Assembly (NCBI GenBank): GCA_038373885.1
Contig: JAWZYV010014440.1
Location: forward strand, 839,001 to 903,000
Source: Cheiracanthium punctorium
Taxonomy: Eukaryota > Arthropoda > Arachnida > Araneae > Cheiracanthiidae
Direction: 5' to 3'
DNA length: 64,000 bases
Below are positions 43,275-54,748 of the stretch, piece by piece. The notes under the pieces are model-generated. The model searched no databases. It was not told where the DNA came from and worked only from the letters and a program-made list of their open reading frames with translations. Within the stretch, counting starts at the first letter, position 1. Each line of letters begins with the position of its first letter. Both the position numbers and the translations under genes were made by a program.

Positions 43275-46200
43275 ATGGTTTTGACTAGACAAAAAATGGA
43301 AGAACAACTTCAAAAGCTCATGAATATGATGCAAGAAATGAAAGCCGGACAAGACGAGATGAAAGCCGGACAAGACGAGATGAAAGCCGGACAAGACGAG
43401 ATGAAAGCCGGACAAGACGAGATGAAAGCTGGACAAGAACAGATGAAGGCGGATTTAGAGAAGAAAATTGAAGCAGGACAGACCGATTTAGAAAAGAAAA
43501 TTGAAGCCGGACAGACCGATTTAGAAAAGAAAATTGAAGCCGGACAAGAACAGATGAAAGCGGATTTAGAGAAGAAAATTGAAGCCGGACAAGAAGGAAT
43601 GAAATTGGGATTGGAGAAAATGGAGACTGCTTTGGGAAAATTAGAGAAATTCGAAAAGAGTGTGCAGGAAAGTCAAGAGATAATGGAGAAAAGAATGTCG
43701 CTCATAGAAGAAACTCAAACGAAATATGAACAAAGAATTGAAGGAAAAATAGAAGAAAATGTTAAGGAATTGCAGCAAGATATTTGCAGAATGCGGGAAG
43801 AATTTAAGAATAAAATTGAGGAGAAACTAGACTGGAAAGAAAATATAGTTTCGAAAATACATGAAGAATGTGAAGCTAAAATTGAAGAAAAATTGGACTC
43901 TCTCGTAAAGCTGGGAAAGTTACCCGAAAACATCAGGTTATCTTCACACCGCCCAGCAGTGAAACTTACTGCCTATGACGGAAAGACTCCCTGGGAAGCT
44001 TACAAGACCCAATTTTCGATCGTCGCCAGAGCCAATGGTTGGAGCGAGTCCGAGAAAGCTAATCAACTGGCCGCTTCCCTTAGCGGAGATGCAATTAATG
44101 TATTGCAAACTATCGGAGCGACGAAGATAGGAGATTTTGACGCCCTCGCAAGTGCCTTGGAGATGAAATTCGGAGAGAAGTGCCAGAAAGAATATAGTAG
44201 AATCCAACTTAAGTCAAGGATGCAGAGATCTGGCGAGACCCTTCAAGAGCTGGCTTCGGACATAGATAGGCTGTGTCATCTAGCCTACATGGACCACCTT
44301 GATAATGTCCGAGAAGAAATGGCGGTACGTCATTTTATTGAAGCCATCCGTGATCCAGAAACCCAAAAGGCACTCATGTTGGAGGATTATCAGGATTTGA
44401 AGTCTGCTCTGGTGTTCGCAATGAAGCTAGAGGCAGCCCAGCGGGCCGTGAGAAAAGATCGGCATGCTGTTAGAGCGGTCACGGTCCAAGAGGAAGCTGA
44501 CAAAGACACAGAGAGCGTCGAGAACAGATTGAAGAGAATTGAAGATCTCATAGAGCGAAAATTTAGATCCGATAGAACGAGAGATGGCCCAAAGAAAGTA
44601 AAATGTTGGAAGTGCAACAGTGAGGGGCATTTACGAAAATACTGTGACGCACAAAAGAACTCTCGTCGTAAAGATCGCGGTTATCAATGCACCAGAGAAG
44701 CCCATGAAGGAAGACAGAAAAGAGACGACTTTCAGGATATTCAAAAGCCCCGTTTGAAAGTCTTGCAGATTTCATCAGTGAATGGCGGCAGTAATGGACT
44801 CTTCGTACTGGGATATGTTAATGGTTCCCCATGCCACATGGTGATTGATACTGGAGCGAACGTAACCATCATAAGGACGGATCTGGCCAAGAAATTAAAT
44901 TTGAAGATTATCTGGGCTCCGCCCTCGCTGACCCTCCAGACTGTGACAGGTGACAAGATCGAAGTGGGCGGAAAAGCGCAAGTAGAAATCACGTTTGGAA
45001 ATGCCAGATACGACCATGTGGTATATGTCGCCAATATTACAGACTCTTTTATTCTCGGACTCGACTTTTTAAAATCGCACAAATTTAACTTGGACTTTAA
45101 GAATAATGAGCTTCGTTCAGACTCAGAAGAAATAGCTGCGTTCGATATTAGAAATGAAACTGTTTTGCCTGTTCAGCAAATAATAGCCCAGACTGATATC
45201 AGTCTACCTCCCAGAACTGATTCAATAATTTCTGGAACAGTAAAAGAAAGCAATAAATTCCGTTTTGGATTAATCGAACACCCAAGCAATAGTGATTCCA
45301 TCAGAGGAGTACTTGTGGGAGCAACACTTGTGGACTTGTCGAGAACAGAAATTCCAGTTAGAGTAGTAAATGTGACGGACAAGTCGAAGGTGATAAAGAA
45401 AAATGAAGTGTTGGCGACATGCACTCCTGTTACATGCATTAATAAGAACATCAGCCAAACGACAGCTAAATCTTCCGAGTGCCTGACGAAGGAATTAATA
45501 CAAGACGTGGAGTTAACGGCAGAACAGAGAAGCGCTGCGGAGAAAGTAATAGCTGAATTTGAAGACCTCTTCTCCCGTACTTCGGGTGACTTTGGCCGTA
45601 CGAGCTTAACTCAACATAGGATAGATACAGGCAGCCATTCTCCCATCAAGCAACATCCTAGGCGGCTGCCGTTTGCTAAGCAAGAAGAGGTGAGCAGACT
45701 TTTAGAGGAGATGAAGCGTGATGACGTCATCGAGCCATCGACTAGTCCCTGGGCCTCGCCAATTGTTTTGGTCCGAAAGAAGGATGGTTCCACCCGGTTC
45801 TGTGTTGACTACAGACGTCTGAATGACATTACCAAGAAAGACAGCTACCCTCTTCCCAGGATAGACGACACTTTGGACACTTTATCGGGAAACGAATGGT
45901 TTTCCACTCTGGATCTGAAAAGTGGTTACTGGCAAGTGGAAATTCATCCCGACGACCGTGAAAAGACTGCGTTCACCACGGGACAAGGATTATGGCAGTT
46001 CAAAGTTATGCCTTTTGGACTCTGCAACGCACCTGCTACATTCGAGCGACTAATGGAGACAGTGTTGAGAGGACTTTCCTACGAAGCATGTCTCGTTTAT
46101 TTGGACGATATCATCATCGTCGGAAGGACTTTCGAAGAGCATCTAGAGAACATCCGAAAGGTGCTGCAGAAATTAAAGGAGGCGAACTTGAAACTGAGTC

Positions 46201-48296
46201 CATCGAAGTGCAATTTGTTTCGTCGGGAAGTACGTTACCTCGGGCACATAATATCCGCCCACGGAGTCCGAACCGATCCCGAAAAGACGTCCGCAGTCCA
46301 GAACTGGAGTCGTCCCGAGAATATCCACGACTTAAGAAGTTTTCTCGGTCTGTGTACTTACTATCGAAAATTCGTGAAGGGCTTTTCTCAAATTGCAAGA
46401 CCTCTTCACAAATTGACCGAGACTGGACAGAAATTTCTCTGGACTGAGGAATGTGAGGACGCATTCAACAAACTGAAGACGGCTTTAACATCTTCGCCGA
46501 TCTTGTCGTATCCTCACCCTGACAAGCCATTTATCCTGGACACAGACGCAAGTAAGGAGAGTGTCGGAGCAGTTTTGTCCCAGGAGATAGATGGCCAAGA
46601 ACACGTCATTGCTTACTGGAGCAAATGCCTTTCAAAGGCAGAACGTAACTATTGTGTTACGAGAAAGGAACTCCTTGCTATCATTAAGGCCGTGGAGCAC
46701 TTCCATCATTACCTGTACGGCCGAAAGTTCCTGCTCCGAACGGACCATGCCTCTTTAACCTGGCTTCTAAATTTCAAGAATCCGGAGGGCCAAATAGCCA
46801 GGTGGATACAGCGACTACAAGAATATGACATCGAGATACGTCATCGGAAAGGGTCATCTCATGGAAATGCAGATGCTTTGTCGAGAAGGCCCTGCATAGA
46901 CAGTTGTCGCTATTGCTCCAGGGCAGAGAAAAATTACCATCTGAAACATCCCGCTGTCCGCCAAGTTACATCATCGGCATCATCTCAAGATCCCTGGAGT
47001 GACGAAAATGTTCGGGCGGACCAATTAACAGACAGCGACATCAAACCTATTGTGGAATTTATGGAAAAATCCAGCGCTAAGCCCAGTTGGCAAGAAATAT
47101 CATCTTACAGTCCGGCAACAAAACAGTACTGGGCTTTATGGGATTCGCTTCGCCTGAGAAATGGAGTCCTGTATCGTAAATGGGAGTCGGACGACGGCAA
47201 GATGCTCCGATGGCAGTTGGTACTCCCTCGCTCGAGGATTCCGAAGGTTCTAGAAGAACTTCATAATGGCTTAACTGGGGGCCATTTTGGCGTAATGAAG
47301 ACCCTGCAGAAAGTTCGCGAGCGCTTTTACTGGGTTAGGGCTCGAGGCGACGTCGAAAAGTGGTGTCAAGCTTGTGACGCCTGTGCCGCCCGCAAAGGCC
47401 CGAAGAAACGAAGCCGTGGAAGACTACATCGTTATAATGTAGGAGCGCCTTTTGAGAGGATTGCACTCGACATCCTGGGACCTCTTCCGCGAACTTCGGA
47501 TGGCAACAAATACATCCTAGTTGTCATTGACTACTTCTCTAAATGGCCCGAAGCGTTTCCTATTCCCGATCAAGAAGCTACGACCGTAGCAGAGGTACTG
47601 GTGCAAGAATGGATTTCCAGATATGGAACCCCTCTGCAACTTCATTCCGACCAAGGAACGAACTTTACCTCTGCAGTCTTTAAAGGACTATGCCAACTTC
47701 TCGGAATGGACAAAACCCAGACTACGCCTTTACACCCACAATCCGACGGCATGGTGGAGAGGTTCAATCGTACAATTTTGAACAACCTCTCGCTCCTGGT
47801 ATCTAGGAATCAAGAGGACTGGGACAAGAAACTCCCCCTGTTCCTGCTGGCCTATAGGAGTGCCGTCCATGAGACTACCGGCTACACACCTTCCCAGATG
47901 CTGTTCGGCAGAGATCTTCGTCTTCCCGCCGATCTAGTGTTCGGCCGCCCTCCAGATGCGCCTTCATCGCCAGAGGAGTACGTGGAAAACCTTCGGGCAC
48001 GGTTTGAAGATGTGCATCATTTTGCTCGGGAGCGGATCAACCTGAACACGGAAAAGATGAAGACTCGCTACGACACGAAAGCTACGGGACACGAGTTCAA
48101 CGCAGGTGACAAAGTTTGGCTATGGAATCCTACTCGACGGAAAGGCCTGTCTCCCAAGCTGCAATCGCCGTGGGACGGTCCTTACACAGTCCTAAACCGG
48201 CTGAATGACGTCATCGTACGGATTCGTAAGTCACCAAACTCGAAGCCAAGAGTTGTACATTACGATCGGCTAGCCATCTACCGCGGTTGTAATTAG
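43275..48296 (+). CDS. Gypsy Gag-Pol polyprotein, 1673 aa
   Basis: A single frame encodes all proteins needed for retrotransposition through a cytoplasmic particle and nuclear integration. Residues about 15-120 form a charged coiled-coil region made of MKAGQDE heptads and DLEKKIEAGQ units. A capsid-like Gag domain follows (about 225-400, with YDGKTPWEAYKTQF), then a CCHC zinc knuckle at 444-457 (CWKCNSEGHLRKYC). The aspartic protease has DTG at 525-527. Reverse transcriptase spans about 800-990 with YLDD at 942-945. RNase H begins near DTDAS (1089) and ends about GNADALSR. Integrase has an HHCC zinc region (His 1330/1337, Cys 1367/1370), catalytic Asp 1399, Asp 1459 and Glu 1495 (DD35E) and a GPY motif at 1635-1637. 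No chromodomain is seen. All key residues are present with no internal stop, so it is probably functional. Gag and Pol are not separated by a frameshift, so protein ratios must be set some other way, such as processing. Confidence 0.97.
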   Translation: MVLTRQKMEEQLQKLMNMMQEMKAGQDEMKAGQDEMKAGQDEMKAGQDEMKAGQEQMKADLEKKIEAGQTDLEKKIEAGQTDLEKKIEAGQEQMKADLEKKIEAGQEGMKLGLEKMETALGKLEKFEKSVQESQEIMEKRMSLIEETQTKYEQRIEGKIEENVKELQQDICRMREEFKNKIEEKLDWKENIVSKIHEECEAKIEEKLDSLVKLGKLPENIRLSSHRPAVKLTAYDGKTPWEAYKTQFSIVARANGWSESEKANQLAASLSGDAINVLQTIGATKIGDFDALASALEMKFGEKCQKEYSRIQLKSRMQRSGETLQELASDIDRLCHLAYMDHLDNVREEMAVRHFIEAIRDPETQKALMLEDYQDLKSALVFAMKLEAAQRAVRKDRHAVRAVTVQEEADKDTESVENRLKRIEDLIERKFRSDRTRDGPKKVKCWKCNSEGHLRKYCDAQKNSRRKDRGYQCTREAHEGRQKRDDFQDIQKPRLKVLQISSVNGGSNGLFVLGYVNGSPCHMVIDTGANVTIIRTDLAKKLNLKIIWAPPSLTLQTVTGDKIEVGGKAQVEITFGNARYDHVVYVANITDSFILGLDFLKSHKFNLDFKNNELRSDSEEIAAFDIRNETVLPVQQIIAQTDISLPPRTDSIISGTVKESNKFRFGLIEHPSNSDSIRGVLVGATLVDLSRTEIPVRVVNVTDKSKVIKKNEVLATCTPVTCINKNISQTTAKSSECLTKELIQDVELTAEQRSAAEKVIAEFEDLFSRTSGDFGRTSLTQHRIDTGSHSPIKQHPRRLPFAKQEEVSRLLEEMKRDDVIEPSTSPWASPIVLVRKKDGSTRFCVDYRRLNDITKKDSYPLPRIDDTLDTLSGNEWFSTLDLKSGYWQVEIHPDDREKTAFTTGQGLWQFKVMPFGLCNAPATFERLMETVLRGLSYEACLVYLDDIIIVGRTFEEHLENIRKVLQKLKEANLKLSPSKCNLFRREVRYLGHIISAHGVRTDPEKTSAVQNWSRPENIHDLRSFLGLCTYYRKFVKGFSQIARPLHKLTETGQKFLWTEECEDAFNKLKTALTSSPILSYPHPDKPFILDTDASKESVGAVLSQEIDGQEHVIAYWSKCLSKAERNYCVTRKELLAIIKAVEHFHHYLYGRKFLLRTDHASLTWLLNFKNPEGQIARWIQRLQEYDIEIRHRKGSSHGNADALSRRPCIDSCRYCSRAEKNYHLKHPAVRQVTSSASSQDPWSDENVRADQLTDSDIKPIVEFMEKSSAKPSWQEISSYSPATKQYWALWDSLRLRNGVLYRKWESDDGKMLRWQLVLPRSRIPKVLEELHNGLTGGHFGVMKTLQKVRERFYWVRARGDVEKWCQACDACAARKGPKKRSRGRLHRYNVGAPFERIALDILGPLPRTSDGNKYILVVIDYFSKWPEAFPIPDQEATTVAEVLVQEWISRYGTPLQLHSDQGTNFTSAVFKGLCQLLGMDKTQTTPLHPQSDGMVERFNRTILNNLSLLVSRNQEDWDKKLPLFLLAYRSAVHETTGYTPSQMLFGRDLRLPADLVFGRPPDAPSSPEEYVENLRARFEDVHHFARERINLNTEKMKTRYDTKATGHEFNAGDKVWLWNPTRRKGLSPKLQSPWDGPYTVLNRLNDVIVRIRKSPNSKPRVVHYDRLAIYRGCN
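43327..43605 (+). repeat. In-frame 21-bp and 30-36-bp coding minisatellite in Gag
   Basis: Four nearly identical copies of a 21-bp unit encoding MKAGQDE lie at about 43339-43422, followed by repeats encoding DLEKKIEAGQ. The repeat keeps the frame and lengthens a predicted coiled coil. Near identity of the units at DNA level implies recent expansion. Confidence 0.9.
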
Positions 48297-48675
48297 TTAT
48301 TTGACTATCAGACCATGTTCACTATGGCGTAATTCCTCCTTTCTTTCAACTGTCATTTCTTTCCTGTCTTTCTCTTCTCTTCCTCTTTCGTCAACTCTCT
48401 TTCACTCATTACTTACGCCATGTTTAGTGTATATATTTGTAATATATTGGATTTTATTAATGTGTATTTGTTATTACATTGATTACTTATTACAGTGTAA
48501 TTATTTATTATGTTGATTATTTATTTATTAATGTGTATTTGCTTATTGTGCTATTGATTACTTGCTTGAATTATGTTGTTAAGATCTTGTTAAGTGTTAT
48601 ACAGTGTAGGTACCTGTGTGACCTCCTAACTAGGGATTGTACTGCCGGGACGTGCAGTCCTTGGGAAGGGGGCAA
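48297..48675 (+). other. 3' untranslated region and polypurine tract of the gypsy element
   Basis: AT-rich non-coding sequence after the Gag-Pol stop ends in GGGAAGGGGG (48663-48672), three bases before the 3' LTR. This is the expected plus-strand primer. Confidence 0.85.
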
Positions 48676-49437
48676 TGTTACGAATTTTCGGGGCAACCCG
48701 CTGCTCTGGGGCTTAAAATGGTTTAAAATTCGTATTCTACGCTTCAAATAGATAAATTTTGCTTTTTGTTGCATCAAAATCGGCCAATTAGAACCGGAGA
48801 TACGGAGGTTTCGCTTTCCCATATGTTTTTCTATGGGCTTCTAGAAAACTCGAGAAATATTAGTCCTAGAGCTTAGATCTCTTCATTTTTGAGGACTTAT
48901 TTTTGGCGCCAAATTTGGCGATATTTCGCCAAAAGTCGCCAAGCTTGGCGACTTTTTGGTCATTTGGCGCGATTTTCCCAATGGGGCCTGGAAGTTGTTT
49001 TTCCTGCATTAAAAACGCATAATAACCTAACAATTCTCTTCTATGACGTAATCAAAATTCACGCTTTATGTAGAACCCTCGAGAAATTGACTTTTCTGGA
49101 AACCTCTTGTACCTCCTGCGTCGGCTATTTATAGAAGCGCGCATCGCCCGGAAGAGTCAGTGCGAGCTGAACGCTCGATGTGTGAATAGCTCTCGGTACG
49201 TTTGTTTTGTGTGAATTGATAGTGCTATAGAAGCTGTGTTTTAGCTTGTTTTGTGAAGCTGTTTTCAAAGTGCTGTGTGTAAATTCTTCATTGCTGTGTC
49301 TTAAGGGATTGTGTACTATATCCCTTGAATATTTCTACGGAACTTTTGCCTGTGTAAGTGACTTTTTACTTGAACTTTTTACACCAACAGGACTTTAGAA
49401 CGACGAACCCAAGGAGTAGCAGAGTAATTCCGCAACA
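48676..49437 (+). repeat. 3' LTR
   Basis: The same 762 bp as the 5' LTR; I found no difference on reading them side by side. It starts TGTTACG and ends CGCAACA, then passes into TATATAT of the target. Confidence 0.95.
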
Positions 49438-50849
49438 ATATATATATCTGGAGGGATTAAAAAAATAACCGGGGTTATATTGTGATTATTTTGTTCTAAA
49501 CATTTTTTTTATTTATTAGATTAATCTTCTGTCATACAATAACTTATTATTCATACTTTGTCACTAATAATAATCATTATATTTTTTAAAACAATATTTT
49601 ATATTTAATTGGCTATACTATCTATTTTATTCAATAATTTTAATTTATTATTATTCTATATATATTTAATTATATTAATAAACCTGGATACTCTTAAAGT
49701 ATAATAATATTACCATTTAGTATTTGGCATCTCCTATACTTTCTTCTTTCCACTTTTCCACTTTTATTTTGTGGCAGCACCATTTTTCACTTTTTACAAT
49801 TCTTAACATTGGCAACACATATTACTTGTTTAAATGAGTTTTCCATGTGCTCAAAGTCTGGTATGTAGATTTGTAATTGCTATTTCTATTTTTTGTCATC
49901 TCTTTGATTTCTTTTTTCCTTTATATAGTAGGGTAGGGCCCAGAACGTGTGGAGTTAATATCTCTTTTGATATGCCACACAACCGAAACCCTACTATTTT
50001 GTTTGCTTTTAATTATAATCCACTGTTTGTGGTCCCTGAAGATGGTGACAGTGGTTATAATTTCCGGTCCATTGTATTTTCACATTAATTCTTGCACTTT
50101 ATTTGGCTTAGCTTTTATTTTTATTTATTTTTATTTATTTATTTTAGAGTTAAATTTTAGAAAAATAGATTATTTCAATTTTATCTATAACAATTTAATT
50201 TTATCTATCTGGAACAAAAATGCATCATGCTAAATGAATAGAGTTGAATTTGAAAATGTATAAGTTCTTGTTGGCGAATACTTAGCATTAGTTCAATGTT
50301 AAAAAGAAAAACACGCTCTTTTGATACCGTTAACAAACTATTCTACACGTTTACAGTATAAATACTGAATGATATATAAGTTCTGAATTTCCGTTTTAGA
50401 TAAGCTTTATTTCAGTTGCGAAATAATGCATTTCAAAAATATGGATTTATTCTCGGATTTTTTCGGAAGCGAGACATTTCCTCCTTTTAAAATGTTACGC
50501 ATTTTAAAAAGCAGATTTTTTTTTAATACTCGCGTTATTTTAGCAAACTAAAGCAACAAAAATGTATCAGTTGAATATATTATGATGCATGCTCACAATG
50601 ACATCAATACACTTTTTTGTTGCTTATTACTGAGATTCGATAAAAAAGTAATATCAATTGTAAATTGGAATATTTATTCTGTTACATTTGCTGATTTACA
50701 GCAAATGTATGCCTGCAATAGTTACCACTGGCCAAACAGATAATAGTTTATTTTCTGCAAGGTTTTGGTTGTTTCTTTATACATTTTTCTGTACGCATTT
50801 TGCCTCAATTAAAACTATGAGGAACCTTACAATGTTTCAGTTAAAGCTG
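49438..50849. other. AT-rich DNA downstream of the gypsy insertion
   Basis: Continuation of the pre-insertion locus. A weak protein-like reading (RTCGVNISFDMPHNRNP, then NPLFVVPEDGDSGYNF) lies at about 49933-50070 on the plus strand, unrecognised, possibly a scrap of the interrupted retroelement. The rest is A/T-rich. Confidence 0.4.
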
Positions 50850-51010
50850 TTAAGCCGGCCAATAGCCAAGTGGACATGGTACTGAACAATGAAAAATGGC
50901 TTAAGTGTGAAGGTCTGGGGTTCTGGAATACCGCGTGGCTGTCGATCTAAGCCTGGAGTTTTAGGCAGTTTTCTCTGGATGTAACGTGATTACGCATTAG
51001 AAGAGAACAG
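50850..51010 (+). mobile_element. tRNA-derived SINE, family 1, plus copy (tail truncated)
   Basis: A-box-like TAGCCAAGTGG (50863-50873) and B-box-like GGTTCTGGAAT (50919-50929) form the head. The body has GTGGCTGTCGATCTAAGC, CAGTTTTCTCTGGATGTAAC and GTGATTACGCATTAGA, matching 62690-62910. Confidence 0.75.
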
Positions 51011-51214
51011 TGTATTTTAAATCTGCACGCTGTGACATTTTAAACTGAGCGCTTCATTTTTTGGCAAATACAGAGTATTGTTTTTCGACAACCGGCACCA
51101 TAAAGTATTGGGGTTGAGGTTACGTTGTGCAGAATCCGACGATCGAGAAACACATAGGAATTGTGAAAACTGCCTAAAGCCGTTTTGTCGCGAGTGAAAG
51201 CGATGCGATTGCTG

Positions 51215-51345
51215 TGCTGCGCTTAGACAAACTTGTATGAGGGGTATCTGCCTATAAGAGGGGAAGGGTGCTTTGGACGGAGGACTTTTTAAAGGGCTCT
51301 GACGCGTATTTACGTAACAGTAACGTGGAGAAAACCACAAGTTGG
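51215..51345 (-). mobile_element. tRNA-derived SINE, family 1, minus body fragment
   Basis: On the minus strand: GGTTTTCTCCACGTTACTG, ACGTAAATACGCGTCAGAGC, TTTAAAAAGTCC and AGCACCCTTCCCCTCTTATA, matching the SINE body without the tRNA head. It faces the plus copy just upstream. Confidence 0.6.
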
Positions 51346-51349
51346 CTAT

Positions 51350-54213
51350 ATGAATTGGGAACTAAGATCACGTGATTTGGCGCCATCACACTTTTTCCCG
51401 TGAGGTTTTCTGAAGAAAAAGAGTGCCAGTGATCCCCCAGACCATTCTGGAGCAAAATGAAAGAAATAAAACACACTATTAATGAAATTAGTCTGCAACT
51501 ATGTAAAACTTTTATTGAAAATTTTGTCAAAAGAATGAGCGCTTGCAACCAGAGTCAAGGAAAATGGAGACATACCCTCAATGTTTGCATTTAATATTTT
51601 AAAAAATCATAATTTTTAAATGACTAATAAAGTTTTGCCGATAAATTAACGTGTCTGAAAATTCTGAAGCATCCGTTGCTTACATTAGAAGTTTTAAACT
51701 GGCAACGTATAAAATTTTACTAACCAACTGATCTGAACAGTGCAGGCGTTTAGTAAAGCATCAGGAGAGCTCCTAATAGGGTGTCTAGACGTAGTTTTGG
51801 AAAGTTTGCTACGACACTTAGATAATTAATTGTTTATGCACAAGCGTTGTTATCATGACCACTTGCAAGTAAAGAAGGATCCCGTTTAATGAAAAGTTGC
51901 AAGAAATATTAGTTTTTTATTTTTAAGATCTCAAATGCGAGAGCGGTTTTTAAAATTTAGTTCATTCTGTAGTTCACACGTGAACTGCCCCTTTTAATTT
52001 TGTGAAATAGAATTATCAACTTCTCATAAAAAGGTGATGATATGCTGATCAATGAAAGTACAATAAGTAATAAGAGATTATTAAGTAACAAAGGGATTTT
52101 TGGCCGACTGTTAAACAAAAAAGAACGAATGTATTGTAAGTATTATTTTTTCGGCTGGCAGGAGCATATTTATATATTAAGTGATTTATGCTTCACTGCA
52201 ATACACATAGCGATTAAATTTATATATGTTTAAAAATGACTTATTATAATTATTTCAAAATTACCGCTTTTAGCAATATTACGCAAGATTTGTCAACTTA
52301 TAAATTTGAATTTCTTCAACATTTTGTAGAAAATTGTGAAGTTTCAATTTTTTTCTATAATCAGCTTAATTTAATTTTGAAAAGTCGGAAATTTTGTATG
52401 GTATAGTAATCTTTAAAAGGCCGTAACTCAATGACACAGAGAGTTGAAATTTATGTCATTTTGCGTAGTGTCGGTGTCTTTTATAAAATGTAGACCGTGA
52501 TATTACCAATTAAATGACTTTTTTCTTGTAAATTTAATGCTAATTTTCTATTAATTTAAAATGGCAATTTTTATTATGATATTTTTGAAAGTATTACCTG
52601 TATGCATAATTTATATTCTAGGCGGATCAGGAATTTTAGAGATGGTTTTAAAATAAATAGGCTATTTCAAGTGGCCAGTTATGTTTAAAATATGAATATT
52701 TTCCTCTTTCTTGGCAGTGAAGTTCAACATTTCGGTATTTTAGACCTTCAAATTTGTTTTTACGTAACAAAAAGGTTTTCATTAAAAAAATTAAAATTTT
52801 AAGTGTATTTTTAAAAAGCATCATTAAGACTTTCTTAAATAGAATTTTATGCCAAATTTAACTACAGTGATTCTATAGTATCATGGGAAAGGGAGGGGAC
52901 ACAGCCATTATTTTATTTGCTATTTACCCTGAAAAATTACTATCGAGATTTTGTTTAAAATTACTAAAGTTTAAATAACTTGTTTAAGTATGAGGGAAAT
53001 GGTGTACCTTAATAAAGAACTGTGCTTCAAATTTACTTACATAAATTTAAACACAAGCTAAAATGAATTTCTAATTATTTACATTGTAGCATGTTTAGTT
53101 TTGTATGGGTAATCAATGATGAGATGAAACCAGACAACGCAGGAAAGGAAATTAAATTTAATGTAGCCTTTAGGAATGTTAAGTATCATAAACCATTAGT
53201 AAACTTAAGAAAAACACACAATTTCTCCTGTGAAAATTTACTGGCTCAAATTTTAAATTAACCACTTCTATTAAAAATTAACGCATTAAATTAAGCCAAG
53301 ATTTCTCTATATTGAAATTTTTTTTGTCATTTAGAAGAACTTTTAATTAAAAACTAGTATTTAAAAACTTTTGATAATGTCAGCTGTATTCTGACAATTT
53401 TTTATTACCAATTTACTATTTATATTTTATGTATTTTAGCAATATACGAAAGTAATGATAATGAATTTGTCAATAAAGTAAAATATGTTACCTAAATGAT
53501 TACTAGTAAAATTGATTTTTATTTTTAGTAATCGATAATACATGAAAATATGATAGAAAGAAAGAGGAAGACATGAGTATTTTTAATGTAACTAGGTACT
53601 TGTAATAGTCTGCCCTCCATACACATACACAAAACATTTACTTGGACGGCACGATTTTTCTTACATACACACAGTGTTACGCAAAAAAAGAAGTACTTCT
53701 TTAACATCCCTAGACATTTATTCATGAATGACTGCATAAAATTTCTGCCAAATAGCTGTTTTTATCTATATTTTTTCCTCTCGCTTATTAGATAGGGTAA
53801 GTAATGAAAGAAATAATAACAGCGAATCCTGCGATTGTATAATAATATCAGATTAGTTCGTGATAGTGGTATCGAATGAAAATCAGAGAATTTTTTTTTG
53901 TCATGTTGGCATATATTGATTAACTAAAGTTCTGGTGTACTTGTAATTAGAATTTATGCTTAAATCACCTTTATCAGTTACAAGTTATAAAGTGTGCTAA
54001 GTAATAAATAAATAATAATTATGAATAAAGATTTGTAACACACCTATCATACCACTGTTCGTGTACTAATATGATGAATCGAGCATAAAAAATTTATATG
54101 TTTTCATTTTAATGTTTATGTTTTTATAATGTTATTTTATTATTCGAATGTTTTAATTTATTTACTTTATCAATATCTATTCCAAGAAAGTTCACCAAAC
54201 GATGTTGTCATAT
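51350..54213. other. AT-rich non-coding DNA
   Basis: Almost 3 kb with no recognisable gene or element ends; open frames are short and low in complexity. Confidence 0.5.
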
Positions 54214-54258
54214 CTTATAAATAAAAATGAAATTCTGTTTGTTTGTTTGTTTGTTTGT

Positions 54259-54748
54259 GGATTTGATTCGTATACAAATCCACAAAAATGGACCTATCGG
54301 CCTGAAATTTAGTACAGATATGTAAAATAATATAGAATAACTCATAGTCCACTTTAAAATTTTGAAAGTCCACCCGTTCCCGGAATTTAAGAGATTTTTT
54401 ATGCTCTTCACGCAAAAATCTTTCCGTAATTGTAACCCCTGTAGTGAAAAAAGTGTGAAGTAAGGATCGTGGTTGCCATGTGTGGCGATTTTGCCGAATA
54501 AAATGTCGTTCGTATACAAATCCACAAAAATGGACCTATCGGCCTGAAATTTAGCACAGATGTGTAAAATAATATAGAATAAATCGTAGTCCACTTTAAA
54601 ACTTTGAAAGTCCACCCGTTCCCGGAATTTAAGAGATTTTTTATGCTCTTCACGCAAAAATCTTTCCGTAATTGTAACCCCTGTAGTGAAAAAAGTGTGA
54701 AATAAGGATCGTGGTTGCCATGTGTGGCGATTTTGCCGAATAAAATGT
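54259..54748 (+). repeat. Direct tandem duplication, about 250-bp unit
   Basis: CGTATACAAATCCACAAAAA starts each unit (about 54268 and 54511). The units are nearly identical through to TTGCCGAATAAAATG at about 54505 and 54748, differing at a few bases. Confidence 0.93.

Larger units (their letters stand above)
42464..49437 (+). mobile_element. Full-length Ty3/gypsy LTR retrotransposon
   Basis: A 6974-bp element with two 762-bp LTRs that I read as identical, a primer binding site, one intact 1673-residue Gag-Pol frame and a polypurine tract. Identical LTRs mean insertion was recent and the element may still be active. Flanks ATAA (left) and ATAT (right) differ at one base, so no perfect 4-bp duplication is visible in this TA-rich target. 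No envelope-like frame lies between the Pol stop and the 3' LTR. Confidence 0.97.

Noticed and set aside
54208..54657. 149-codon minus-strand frame with internal repetition
   Set aside because: It is a reading of the 250-bp tandem duplication at the start of the Helitron and has no other support.
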